Positions 24,390 to 36,778 of a stretch of 64,000 nucleotides of DNA are shown piece by piece. The DNA is from Solanum dulcamara (Eukaryota > Streptophyta > Magnoliopsida > Solanales > Solanaceae): NCBI RefSeq assembly GCF_947179165.1, contig NC_077237.1, positions 86,404,341-86,468,340 of the forward strand. The letters are read 5' to 3'. Numbering within the stretch: the first letter of the stretch is position 1; every line of letters starts with the position of its first letter. The notes beneath the pieces were generated by a model, which did not search any database, had not been told where the DNA came from, and saw only the letters and a program-made list of their open reading frames with translations. The translations under genes and the position numbers were made by a program.

Positions 24390-27300
24390 TTTCACGATCC
24401 TTAAACGTTAAAAAAGTGGTGTGCATCTTGTTGAGACTAATACAATATATCCATAGGATATACATGAAAAAATGATATTTTTTTTCTAAATTTTTGTTAT
24501 GTGATGATCCCTAAATGCTAAAAAAATGTCGTGGATTTTATTGAAGTTATGAATATCATTTACTAGGTAATTACGGATGATTTTACAAAACTAGGAGGCA
24601 AAAAGTTTTGAATAGTCATATTTACAAAATATAAGTAGGTTGATACACGAAAAATTGATAAAAGTTTGGATTTCATGTTTCGTAATCCCTGAATACTAAA
24701 AAAGTGGAGTTCATCCTATAGGAGCTATGAATATCATTTACTAGGTAATTATGGATGGTCCTACAAAATTAGGAGTCTAAAAGTTTCGTACAGTTATATT
24801 TACAATATATTTATAAGCTAATACACACGAAAAATTGGGAAAAAAATTCTAAATTCATGTTTCGTCATCCCTAAACACTAAAAAAATGCAGCGTGGATCT
24901 AGATCATTCACTAAGTAATTGCAGATGGACCTACAAACCTAATAGTCACAAAATTCTGGACGGTCATATTTACAAAAATATTCATGGGCTAATACACACG
25001 AAAACTAAAAAAATCGCTTAATTCTGCTTGTGAAGCCCCTAAATGTTATGAATGCATCGTGGATCGTGCTGAGACAACACGTACTGATCTACCAGCTACT
25101 TACAGAGAGTCTCATAATGATTTAGGAAAAACATTGACCGGAAGTCAGTTCACCAAAATATCCATGGCTAACACACACGAAAAATGAGAAAATCGCTTAA
25201 TTCTACTTGTGTGGCCCTAAATGCTATGAATGCGTCGTGGATCATGCCGAAGCTATACATACTGATCCCCAAGGTACTTATGAAGGGTCCCATATTGGTT
25301 TCGGAAAAAAAATTGACAAGAAATCAGTTCACCAAAATATTCATTAGCTAACACATACGAAAAATGAGAAAATCATCTAATTTTGCTTGTGCAACCCCTA
25401 AATGCTATGAATGCGTCGTGGATCGTGCCGAGGATACACGTACTAATCCCTAGGGTACTTACAGAGGGTCACATAATGATTTCAACAAAATATTGATCTC
25501 AAGCCAGTTCACCAAAATAATCATGGATTAACACACGAGAAAAACAAAAAAAATCACTTAATTGCTCTTGTGGCCCCCCTAAATGCTATGAATGCACTGT
25601 TGATCGTGGCGAGGCTACATGTACTGATTCATCGGGTACTTACAGAGGATCCCATAATGGTTTCAGAAAAAAATTATTCGAAATTCAGTTCACCAAAATA
25701 TTCATTGGCTACCAGCCACCAAATATGAGAAAATTATTTAATTCCGCTTGTGCAGTCCCAAAATGCTATGAATACGTTGTGGATCCAACTGAGGCTACAT
25801 GTATTGATCCCCTGAATACTTACGAAGGATACCATAATGATTTTGGAAAAAAAATAACCGGAAGTCAGCTCACCAAAATATTCATGGGCTAACACATACA
25901 AAAAATGAGAAAATCGTCTAATTCTGTTTCTGCGGGCATAAATGCTATGATGCGCCATGGATCGTGCCAAGGCTACACGTACTGATCGCCCAGGTACTTA
26001 CGGAGGGCACATAATGGTTTTGAAAAAACAATTAACCTGAAGGCAATTCACCAAGATATTCATGGACTAACGCACACATAAAAAAAGGAAAATCGTCTAA
26101 TTTCGCTTTTAGGGCCCCTAAATGCTATGAATGCATCGTGGATCGTGCGAGGCTACACATATTGATCCTCCAATACTTGCGGAGGGTCCCATAATAGTTT
26201 TAAAAAAATGATCGGAAACTAATTCACCAAAATATTCATCGGTTAACACACACGAAAAACGAGGAAAAATTGCCTAATTCCGCTTGTACGGCCTCTAAAT
26301 GTTATAAATGCATCGTTGATCCTTCCAAGGCTACACGTTCTGATACCATGGGTACTTACGGAGGGTTCCATAATGGTTTGAGAAAAAAATTAATCGAAAG
26401 TCAGTTCATCAAAATATTTATGGGCTAACATAAATTAAAAATGAGAAAATCGCATAATTCCACTTGTACGACCCCTAAATGCTATGAATGCGACGTAGAT
26501 CATGCCGAAACTACACGTACTGATCTCTCACACACTTATGGAGGGTATTATAATGATTTCAAAAAATTATTGATCGGAAGTCAGTTCACCAAATTATTCA
26601 TGGTACACACAAAAAATAGAAGAATCGCTTAATTTCGCTTGTGCGGCCCCTAAATGTTATGAATGCATCGTGGATTATATCGAGACTACATGTAATGATC
26701 CCCTAGATACTCACGGAGGGTCTCATAATGATTTCGGAAAAAAATTAACCGGAAGCCAGTTCACCAAAATATTCATGGGCTAACACATACGAAAAATTAA
26801 AAAATTGACTAATTTCGCTGGTGCGGCCCCTAAATACTATGAATGCACTATAGATCGTGCTGAAGCTATACGTACTGATCCCTCGGGTACATAAGAAGGG
26901 TCTCATAATGATTTCAGAAAAAAATTGATTGAAACTCAGTTTACCAAAATATTCATGGGCTAACACACGAAAAATAAGAAAATTATTTAATTCTGCTAGT
27001 GCGGCTGCTAAATACAATAAATGCACCGTAGATCTTGCCGAGGCTACATGTACTTATCCTCCAAAAACTTACGTAGGTTCCCACAATGGTTTCGAAAAAA
27101 AATTGACTGAAACCTAGTTCATTTAAGTATTCATTGGCTAACACACACACGAAAAATGAGAAAATCGCATAATTTCGCTTGTGCAACTCCTAAATACTAT
27201 GAATACGCCATGGATCGTGCCGAGGCTACACGTACTTCTCCCCGGATACATATGAAGGGTCCCATAAATGTTTCGTTAAAAAATTGACCTTAAGTCATAT

Positions 27301-29128
27301 CACCAAAATATTCATTGCCTAACACAAACAAAAAAAAGAGAAAATCACATAATTCCTATTGAGTGACCCTTAAAGACTAACAAAAAATTGTGTAGATCAT
27401 GGCGAGGCGATACGTACTTTCCCAGGTCATTACGAAGGCGAATGTAAACGTTTTGAAAAAAAATGTCTGAAAACTATATTATCAAAAAATTCATTGACTA
27501 ATACACATGAAAACTTGAAAAAATCTTTTAATTCTTATTGGTAACCCCTTAATGCAAAATAAATTGTGTGGATCAGGTGAGGCTATAAGTATTGCTCCCT
27601 TATGTCATTACGGAGGATCTTGTAAAATTTTAGAAAAAATGTACGTAAATCATATCATCAAAAAATTTATTGACTAACATACATGAAAAATTGAGAAAAT
27701 CGTGTATTTTCTGTTAAGTAACCCCTAAATGCAAAATAAATGACGTGAATCATGATGAGACTATACTATTTCTCTCCAGATCATTACGGATGGTCCTGTA
27801 AAGGTTTTTGATAAAAAAAAATGCCCCAAAACCATATCACCAAAAAATATATTGACCAATATACACAAAAAAATTTAGAAAATTATTTAATTCTTATTAA
27901 GTGACCCTAAATTAAAAACAATAGCGTGAATTATGGTGAGGCTATACGTATTGTTCCCCCAAATTATTACAGAGGGACCATTTAAGGTTTTAGAAAAAGT
28001 GCCCGAAAATTATATCACTAAAAAATTCATTGACTAACATACACGAAAAACAAAGAAAATCACATAATTCCTATTGAGTGGCTCCTAAATGTTAAAAAAT
28101 GATATGGATCATAGTGAGGCTATATATATTGTTCCCCCAAGTCATTACGGAGGATCCTTTAAAGATTTTGGAAAAAAAAGTGCCCAAAAATTATATCACC
28201 AAAAAATTCATTAACTAACACACATGAAAATAAAATCGTTTAATTCTTATTGAGTGGCCTCTAAATACAAAAAAAGTTGTGTGGATCATGGTGATGTTAT
28301 ACGTTCTGTTCCCCCAGATCATTAAGGAGTGTCCTGTAAAGGTTTTGAAAAAAGTGTCCAAAAACCGTATCACCAAAAAATGTATTTACTACCACACATG
28401 AAAAACTAAGAAATTCGTTTAATTTCTGTTGAGTGACCCCTAAATGGTATGAAAATGGTGTGGATCATGGTAAAGTTATATATACTGTTCCTTGAGGTCA
28501 TTATAGAGGGTCCTGTAAAACTTTTGAAAAAAAATGTCTGAAAATCATATTACCAAAAAATCATTGACTAACTCACGAATTTGAGAAAAAAATTGAATTC
28601 ATGTTTAGTAACTCCTAAATGCTAAAAAAAATAGTGGTGTGGATTTTATAAAAGCTATAAATATAATTCAATAGGTAATTACGGATGATCTTACATAATT
28701 AGGAGTCAAAATATTTCGGACGAATATATTTACAATATATTAATAGGCTAATACACACAAAAAATGAGAAAATCATGAATTTATATTTCGTGACCCCTAA
28801 ACGCTAAAATAAGATTGTGTGAATCCAATATAAGTTATGGGTATCATTCACAAGGTCATTACAGATTATCCTGAAAAAATTGGGGTTAAAAGAATAGGTC
28901 AATCATATTCCCTTTAAAATTTGGTCAATCATATTCTCAAAAATGTATGGACTAATACACATAAAATAATAAAGAAAAACATTAATTCTTATTTTGTCAC
29001 CTTTAAACGCTTAAAAATATGGCGTGAATCTTGTAGAGCCTATGGGTATCGTTCATTAGATCATTACGGATGGTCTCAAAAAATTTGAAGTTAAAAAAAT
29101 TCATGAATTAAATAATTGTATTGATGAA
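24390..29128. repeat. Satellite-like tandem array, ~180-bp monomer, about 26 copies
   Basis: The landmark AAATGCTATGAATGC recurs near 25041, 25219, 25400, 25581, 25761, 25940, 26120, 26297, 26477, 26650 and 26831, a period of 178-181 bp. Other fixed landmarks per unit are GGTACTTACGGAGGGTC, CAGTTCACCAAAATATTCAT and GGCTAACACACACGAAAAAT. Three zones exist: flanking monomers at about 24390-25000 and 28580-29128 share a variant (ATCATTCACTAGGTAATTAC type); a core at 25040-27300 is the most uniform; and 27300-28560 is a third variant (GTGACCCCTAAATGC type). Short ORFs inside (for example at 25734, 26441 and 26745) are by-products. The length matches common plant satellites, but this monomer is not one I recognise. 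Confidence 0.9.
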
Positions 29129-29129
29129 A

Positions 29130-30990
29130 GATAGTTGGTACCTCCTTGTCAGGACACGCAATAAGTATAAGGAAATACATAAATAAGAGTGACTTTCAGT
29201 TCATTATTGACAGCATGAACAATAAACTAACTGGTTGGCAAATCAAATTCATAAATATGACTGGCAGAACCATCCTTGCCAAAGCTTCCCTTGGAAGTAT
29301 TCCCACTTACATCATGCAATTCATTAGAATCCCATCAAAGAAAATAACACCATTGACAAATCCAAAGAGACTTCATTTGGGGTTCCAACAGAGAAAAAAT
29401 GAAGCTTCATTTAATCAGCTGGGACATTGTTACTGACACCAAAGACAGAGGTGGTTTGGGTATTCAAAAGAGTGAAATCAAAAATAGAACTTCCCATGCC
29501 AACTTAGCCTGGAGACTCTTCCATAATCCGAACAGTCTGCGGAGCAAAGTTCTCCTATCAAAACACTTTAGGAACAATCTGAACCGGAGGAAAAGTCCTA
29601 GTTGTAGAATTTGGAGCTATGTGCTGAATGGTTGGAAGGATAGTTTGGGAGGGCATAGGTGGTCGCTCTAAATGGCAAGAATGTCAACATAATTCATGAT
29701 AAATGGGTTCCAAATCATGATTTCATTAGGAATACCCTCTATGGTCCCCTGAATGATGGAGAGGAGAACCTAAAAGTCTGTAATGTGTGGAAAAATAGGA
29801 AGTGAGATTTTTCCAGCCTCTCCTTCCAACTCCCTGACATTTAGATCAGCTGCATCCTAAGTGGATTTCCAGAGACAAACTAGGCTGGAACCTCACCACC
29901 AAAACAGTCTATGTGCTTATCCATAATTCCTCCCTTAGTCCTGCCCTATCCCATAGAAACTTCAATTGGATTTGGAAAACCATTGGACCCAACAAAATAA
30001 AAACCTTCCTTTGGTTGCTTCATCATGGCAGGCTTCCCACCAATAGCTACCTCCACAAATTTGGGATTCCCTTAGACCCCATTTTCACCTTCTGCAACCT
30101 CATGCCTGAAGACATTAACTACATCTTCTTCACTTGCCCAAATGCTTTCAAGCTATGGAAAGAGGTGAACTCAAATACAACCTACCCTTGGACCATTATC
30201 ATCTTTGACAATTCTTATGATTACTGGGAATCCATTTGAAAGGAAAGCAAAGGCAGACATTATAACAAAGTCATAACCTAGGAAATCCTTATCCCTTTCC
30301 GCTTCTGGAATATTTGGATTCAGAGGAATGAGAATGTCTTTAATCAGAGAAAGAATGGCATCTCCTTCCCCAATGTTCTTAACCAAGCCATTGAATATCA
30401 TCTTATCATTAGACATAATGAACCCCGAACACCTGAAACCACCTCTATTCAAGTCAAATAGAACCCGCCTGCCCCAGGTCACTTCATGTTTAACACTGAT
30501 GGGGCCACCAATAACTCCACCAACATGGGTGGTCTAGGTGGTGTGATTAGGAATCATAGAGGCGACCGGAACATTGGATTCATGAAGATGGTTACTCACA
30601 GCAATCCTACACTAGCAGAACTGCAAGCCCTCCACAAAGGCCTGGTAACCCCCTGTATACTAACATTAGTTTTGAGTGCAGGTCATTGATTCAGAAGCTG
30701 GGGAGTGCACTAGTGATCCACATATTCAGGGAACGGCGGACAGTCTAAGTAAGGAAGGAGCAAGGTCTAGCGAGTTGGATGAAGAAGTATTATTAGTTCC
30801 ACCAATGTTTGCAAAGAAACATGTATGGGCAGACATAGTAAGAACTTGTTTCAGTAGGAAAACTTGTTTGAAAGACAATATTTCTGATGGCCATGTTTTA
30901 GGCCATGTTTGTAATAGCGACACTATTATGGGAGGAGATATCCTTCCCCTTTTGCAGACCAAGTATTATATAAAATATTCTTTTTAAAAA
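29130..30990 (+). pseudogene. L1-type LINE, 5'-truncated and decayed (RT end, zf-RVT, RNase H)
   Basis: In order, across several frames: RT C-terminal part (INKSDFQFIIDSMNNKLTGW, INMTGRTILAKASLGSIPTY), then after a frameshift LISWDIVTDTKDRGGLGIQK and LAWRLFHNPNSL, then the zinc-finger RT-associated domain (NFNWIWKTIGPNKIKTFLWL, FCNLMPEDINYIFFTCPNAF), then an RNase H domain (FNTDGATNNSTNMGGLGGVI, AELQALHKGL) with its C-terminal end (GTADSLSKEGARSSE). Stops and frame changes lie between them. The 5' two-thirds (endonuclease, RT core) is absent: the element starts directly where the satellite ends. Confidence 0.88.
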
Positions 30991-31344
30991 TAAAAATAAA
31001 AAACCTTAACTATAAATGATGTGCATAAACTTTTAACTGTTGTGGTGTATAAAATAAAACACTATAATTTATTTTTCATAAATAATTTATATAATAATAC
31101 TTATGGAGTGCCAAGACTTGACATGTTTATGTCATAAACAAGAAGAACGAGTACCTACAAGCATAATGATCAGCTGACTTAAATCTACACTAACTAAAAA
31201 ACTCATTTCTTGATACAACTTGTCCATGTACACCAGGAACTCTCCAAGATTAAAATGGAGACAAATTGCTCCTTGGATATCAAAGAATAAATAATCATAT
31301 TTCTAATTTTATCGGATAAATCGAAAAAATAACATTCCAGCTTG
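30991..31344. other. Intergenic / 3' flank of the TLDc gene
   Basis: AT-rich sequence between the LINE and the TLDc stop codon, no coding signal. It should contain the TLDc 3' UTR (minus strand). Confidence 0.45.
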
Positions 31345-34300
31345 CTACGAGGCAAGGTATCGAGATGCATGTGTAAAACCCCACAGCTGCATCAAGAAAA
31401 CGAAATTGTCAAAATATCGGTCATAGAATGTTCAGCAAATTGTCCAAAACAGTATAGTTTTCTGGACAAGATTAGTAATACAATGTTTGAGGAAATTATC
31501 CAAGTAAAATTTTCCTGAAGTCTGCTAATATAAAGTGTCACCGTCTTAGCGAGTTTGAGACCAAAGGGCGGATCCAGGATTTAAAGTTATTTAAAGAAAA
31601 CATTACCTCAACATTCTTCAACTCAAACTCTTCATCATGTGCCAAGCATAAGTTCCCGAACGTATCACAAGGTCCACTATTGCCAGATAACCTTCATTGA
31701 AAATTATTTTATCACAATTATTGAACTTCATAAATTAGTAATGAAGAAAACTGTACGCTACAATGTCGAATGCTAGGCAGAGAAACTTACAGATCTCCAT
31801 CCAAACATAACGCGAAATGTCCACCTCCTCCAAGTGCCAGGAATTCATTCATGCATAAGTAAAAATATCTGTTGGCACCTACTCCCCCCAAAAAAAATAA
31901 GATTAGGTAATTTGCTCCAGGAATTTTTCTGTACTGTGCATTACATGTATCAAATAGGTATGTAATGTTAACCTTATATATTAGGAACCATACAGAAAGT
32001 TACATAGCAAGCTCAAGCGAGTAGTATCATACAAAAGCCTACAGGTGTACGATCAGTATATGCCCCAGCAAAAAAAAATACTAGTAGGAATCTTCAACTA
32101 ACTAAGAAAGAGAAGCCAAGCTGTGTGGTGTACTAACTCACTAGATAAGGGGCATCAATAAAAAAAAAGGGGGGGAGGGGGGGGGGGGGGAATTTTGACG
32201 TCTTACAACTACTCTTCGTATGAAAATAGGGGAGAAAAGAAAAAACATATTCCCTCTGTTTCAATTTTTTTGACTTGGCACAGAGTTTTAAATCTTGTGG
32301 GGTTAAAATAAAGATAGGTGGAATGTATCAAAAGGTCATTTAATCTTGTGGTCTCAAACATGTCATGTGAAAAGTTAAAATTAGAAAGTTGTCTAAAAAG
32401 GAATGTGACATTCTTTTTTAAAAAGACTAAAAAGAAAAGTAAGACAAAAAAATTGAAACGGAGGGAGTAATACTGATGGATCAGATAGAATCTCATAAAG
32501 TAACACATTAAGTAGTTTGGTCTCGTATGTAACATGGAGAATTTCTGTCCAAGAGATATACGAAGTAAGGGTTTATCGACTTGATATGCTTACCCGTAGG
32601 TCTGAATAGCCTTGGTTCACCATATACAGTTGTGAATACAAATGATTGAATTGTTCCCTGTCGGGATAATAGAATGAAAGCATCTTAGCAATGGAAATAA
32701 AAACAATACCAGTGACGATGAAAAAACAAAAATCATCTACCGTTTTTCAAACATTTTTATTAACAATGGAAAAATCCCCCGTATACAAGCAGTATACCAA
32801 AAAGTAGATAATCTAAAACATTATACAATTCTCTACAAGATACCTAGTATTTATTTTTTTTGAGAAAGGTAACTTGTATTATGAACAAAGGAATACTCAG
32901 GAAGTACTCCAGTAATACAAGATACCTAGTCTTCTATACAAGGATATACGATATTTCTTCTTGGAGAAGGGTATTTGTACAAACCACATTAAGTCTTATG
33001 TACGTAAGTATTCAATAACTCTTCATAGGAAGGGTGTTTGACTTCGCGAAATTACCTAGGGTAACACTAGACAACAAAAGCTGGTGGTTTGTTCTTGGGA
33101 CATTAATTTACCATTAGTTCAAATTGGTTAAAAGAAAGTGAATACAGGCTATTGTTACTTGTCTCATGTAAAAGGAGAAAAGAATTTTACTTACTTGGTA
33201 CTTTCGCTTCGTGGTAGGCCTGAGTGGTGCCTCAAGCAACCCACCAAATACAGCGCCTTGCTTGTCGCCGGTAATCTGGAACAAGTATGATTAATAAAAA
33301 TTCACATCAGGAAAAAAGAATGAAAAATGATACTCCCTCCGTCCCAATTAATGCGGCACACTTTCCTTTTTAGTCTGTCCCAAAAAAAATATCACCTTTC
33401 TATAATTAGAAACAACTTAACTTTAAAATTCCACTTTACACCTTAATTAAAAAAAAATCATAGCCACACAAATATCGAAGGTTTGTTTTAGACCACAGAT
33501 TTCAAGTCTTCCTTTACTTCTTAAACTTGTGTATAGTCAAACGGTGCCACATAAGTTGGGACAAAGGGAGCAACATATTGGTAATGCATGCACATTAAGT
33601 TTTTGCAGTAATGTAAAGGCGAAAATACCAGCAAGCAAGGACCAGAAGAATAAGCACTCCTGCGAATTAGTGTACGAAGTGATATACCATGTTTCGCAGT
33701 GCTGCCCTTCATTCAAATAAACAGAGTAAATATGAATATTCAACCACAAAAGTTGCAATAGATCTTCAATGGAGACTAGTTCTAAGTCGAAGTTACCTAT
33801 ACAACAAGGACCATTGACAGCCTTTCACTATATTAGGGAGGGAAGACTGGAAGAAATCATACAAGTCCGGAGAAATGAAAACAGAATCATCAACAAGATT
33901 AGGCATGGATTGCTCTAAACTGTCTCCATCAGATGCATCTTCGAAAGGTTCAAAACCACTGGCAACGCTCCTTGCAGAATTAGATTCTCCATTACACCTA
34001 GGCGTATAGAATGATTCGTTCACCACACCAATTGAACTCCTGATGACACCATTTTCACCTTCTTCAGTGTGATCATTTGGCATCTCTTTGTAATCATTAT
34101 GATCATCACATTCTGCGTATCTCTCCAAGGGTCTATCACGCCATGAGAAACTTTTTTTTCTCCATGTAAAAGAATGTGATTGAAGCGGCTTGACATCATT
34201 TTGATCTCTGAACTTACTAAAACTAGTCGACGGTAGAAAGATAGAAAGTACAGATGATAAAGATCTTCCCTCTTTGGTGTATGGCCTGGCCTAAACACAG

Positions 34301-35364
34301 AGAACTACAGTGTCACAAATAATGTGTTGGTGGAATTAGCGAAAAACTGCTACCGAGGATTTCATTTCAAATATTCAGTGTTCTTTGTTAATTATTAATT
34401 TTTTATTCTCAGAACAAAACAAAAAAAATACAACTTGTTAGTGTTGGTTTTACAACTTTTCAACTTGATCATGTTTCATTCCAATACTCAATAATCTCGA
34501 GGTCCTTTGACATTCGAAGTTCTGTACATTTTCTACTGACATACAAATCTCTAAACGGACTTCAAGGAGAGCTCACAAACACCTAGTTTATGTACACCAA
34601 TACGACTAGTGCTCATCCCATCTCGTCTTTTCTTCTCAGAAAATAAGAAATTATTCATATTTGCAATTATTAAAAAAAAAAAGTAAACAATTATGAACAA
34701 CCAATCAATCCTTCTAATAATGAAAACAAAGATAATGCCGCTTCCAATTTAATGTTTTTTCAGATTACTCATCTCATTAGAAAGAGTTAGGGGAAGGCTC
34801 AAACAACAAACGTATATTGTACTACCCAGGGGCGGACCCAGCATGTAATGAGGGGGTTCATCTGAACCCCTCGGCGAAAAATTATATTATTTATACATGG
34901 TTAAAATATTTTTTTATTTATAAATAGCAGATGTCGAACCCCTTCAACTAATTCGTGTGTCTACTTTTTTTTAGATTTTGAATCCCCTTATTAAAAATTC
35001 TGGGTCCGCCGCTGTACTACCCCACTAACTCTATCGTTCAATCACCTAGTATTTTTGCGTCTGGTAACATTTAAACATGATAACTCATGCGTGCTCATAA
35101 AAATTCAAACTTTAATCATCAAAATACAATCACATTGCTTAATTAACTAAAATATCTACCTCAAAAACAGATCAAAAGCAAAGATCTCAATCTTTCATAA
35201 CAACATATATATATATATAACATTACAAAATTCAAGGGTTTTTTTTATAATTTAAATAAGAGAAATAGAAAAAGAACCTGATGTTGTTGATCTGAAGATT
35301 TAGAAGGAGAATCAGAAAAAAGACGCGAAAGCTTCTCAGAAACTGTATCCTTTATGGAATTCAT
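31345..35364 (-). CDS. TLDc-domain protein
   Basis: Eight exons on the minus strand, all in frame, 337 aa: 35364-35278, 34290-33797, 33701-33629, 33275-33195, 32657-32594, 31878-31791, 31691-31607, 31386-31345. The N-terminus (MNSIKDTVSEKLSRLFSDSP) and an acidic, Ser-rich middle precede a TLDc domain from about residue 160: FISPDLYDFFQSSLPNIVKG, GISLRTLIRRS, GDKQGAVFGGLLEAPLRPT, FVFTTVYGEPRLFRPTGANR, YFYLCMNEFLALGGGGHFAL, GPCDTFGNLCLAHDEEFEL, and ending LWGFTHASRYLAS. TLDc proteins are linked to oxidative-stress protection and V-ATPase regulation in other eukaryotes; the plant members are poorly studied, so the role is inferred. Introns carry MITEs (32250, 33333, 34828); all splice sites look normal. 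Confidence 0.93.
32169..32190. repeat. Guanine run in TLDc intron 5
   Basis: An A-run followed by 22 bases that are all G except one A, next to the Stowaway MITE at 32250. A candidate for length variation and quadruplex formation. Confidence 0.9.
32250..32467. mobile_element. Stowaway-type MITE in TLDc intron 5
   Basis: Left end TTCCCTCTGTTTCAATTTTT, right end AAAAATTGAAACGGAGGGAG, inverted, with TA at 32248-32249 and 32468-32469. 218 bp. Confidence 0.88.
33333..33570. mobile_element. Stowaway-type MITE between TLDc exons 3 and 4
   Basis: Left end CTCCCTCCGTCCCAATTAAT after TA, right end CCACATAAGTTGGGACAAAG-GGAG. It ends about 58 bp from exon 3. Small ORFs at 33521-33758 are artefacts of its right arm and the adjacent exon. 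Confidence 0.85.
34828..35013. mobile_element. MITE with 9-bp TSD in TLDc intron 1
   Basis: Ends AGGGGCGGACCCAG and CTGGGTCCGCCGCT (inverted, one mismatch), 186 bp, flanked by a perfect 9-bp duplication GTACTACCC at 34819-34827 and 35014-35022. The 9-bp length suggests the Mutator superfamily; no ORF. Confidence 0.88.
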
Positions 35365-36630
35365 ATTCTTTTTTCTTGTTTTTAGCTCTTACCCAATTCA
35401 GAATCTTTGAATTTCTGAACAAAAATGGGTTGATTTTCAAAACCCAGATAGGAAAACGTGTTGAAAGAGGGAAAGTGAAGGGAAAAAGGGTTCTTTTGTA
35501 TGAATTTTGCTGTTTTTGCTGACAGGAAAAGGAACAACTTTTGGTGAAAGAATAAAGAAGAGAAAGATACAGAATGTAAACAAAATAATCTAAATTTAGA
35601 AAACTATATTCTGATTTTGACGAAAATTTGTTTTTTTTTTTCTTTTTGTTTCCTATTTGGTATCTCATATCTGTATTGAGAATCGCCTAATTGGGTTTTG
35701 CGTGGGATAAGGCTTATTTAGGGAGAAAGCGTTTTCTAACATAATCTTTTTATCATATTAAAGGCTTAATTCAAAAATTTTAATTAAGTGGAGAATAGGG
35801 AAGATAGATTATTGTAACAGTAAAAATAAAATCATAACGTCTACGAAAAAAGAGAGCCCAATTTAAAAAATTATGTTTTGATTCTGAATCATATATTACG
35901 AAAAGAAAATTTATATTTCGTGTTTGATGTCTGATATTTATATTGTAGTTCGATTAATTCAAATTATTGACTCACAAGGTCTATTTAAGGGGAAAGTGCT
36001 TTCTAAATAATCTTTTTTTATATTAAAAATTTGACTCAATATTTTTAGTTAAGAATGAAGAAAAGGAAGACAAATTATCTTTAAAAAAAAATAAAAAAAT
36101 ATAATGTCAAAGGAAATATGGAAAAAGGGAGCCCAATTTAGAAATCTATATTCTGATTTTGACTCATATATTGAAAATTTGGTTAAGCGGCGGTCATGAT
36201 TTGTTTGAAATTTTCTTCGAAAAAAAAGAAAAAAAACAATTATTGTACAATTTATTATATTTATTACACAAAATTACAAATCAACACTGACATAAACGAT
36301 CATATTGTCAATAATAAATTGTGATGAGATATTTTTTTTAAAAAAAAAATTGAATTCGGGCGCATGGTAAAATGGTAAGTGGCTTTATATACATCATATG
36401 TTAAGATTCACTAATGATATGAAAAATATTCTTTATCCTATTAATATATAAAATTATATTTTACTAAGTAGTAAGTATATAATATATAGGTTCCCTAAGA
36501 GACACAATTCTTTTTTATTGATAGGTGACTTCTCCATAAATCTATTCCAAGAGTGTGGATAGCACATCTAGAAAATGCATTTTTATATATCAAAGTCTAT
36601 AATGGAGTGCTTTGAATGTTGAAATTTAGA
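35365..36630. other. TLDc 5' flank and intergenic
   Basis: AT-rich divergent intergenic region between the TLDc start (minus) and the PR-10 promoter (plus). A weakly repeated block (AGAGCCCAATTTA...ATTCTGATT near 35850 and 36130, with TTCTAAATAATC/TTTCTAACATAATC near 35735 and 36000) indicates an old ~270-bp duplication. No gene seen. Confidence 0.45.
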
Positions 36631-36633
36631 AAG

Positions 36634-36697
36634 TTGACTTGTTGACTAATTAACCCCAACTTCTAAAGTCTCACTCCAAAATTTTCCTATATATACC
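36634..36697 (+). promoter_or_regulatory. PR-10 promoter: paired W-boxes and TATA box
   Basis: Two TTGACT cores (36634-36639 and 36642-36647) lie 2 bp apart, followed about 45 bp on by TATATATA (about 36689-36696), itself about 85 bp before the start codon. W-boxes bind WRKY factors, which fits pathogen-induced PR-10 genes; actual regulation is inference. Confidence 0.6.
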
Positions 36698-36778
36698 TTC
36701 TCAATATATACCTTCCTTTCAAAATTTATAATCTTTTAAATAAATAAAAAATTATATTTAAGCAAAATTAAATTAATC

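Noticed and set aside
25734..27186. Six ORFs of 60-95 codons in the satellite
   Set aside because: They share the repeat's period, occur on both strands and match no family; they are translations of the monomer.
24390..29128. Regular repeats as a CRISPR array
   Set aside because: The whole 180-bp unit repeats with no unique spacers, and the genome is a plant's.
33521..33758. Several ORFs near TLDc exon 3
   Set aside because: They run through a MITE arm and the exon in wrong frames; the real exon is 33629-33701.
36355..36400. tRNA-like start GCGCATGGTAAAATGG
   Set aside because: No T arm or acceptor stem pairing follows.
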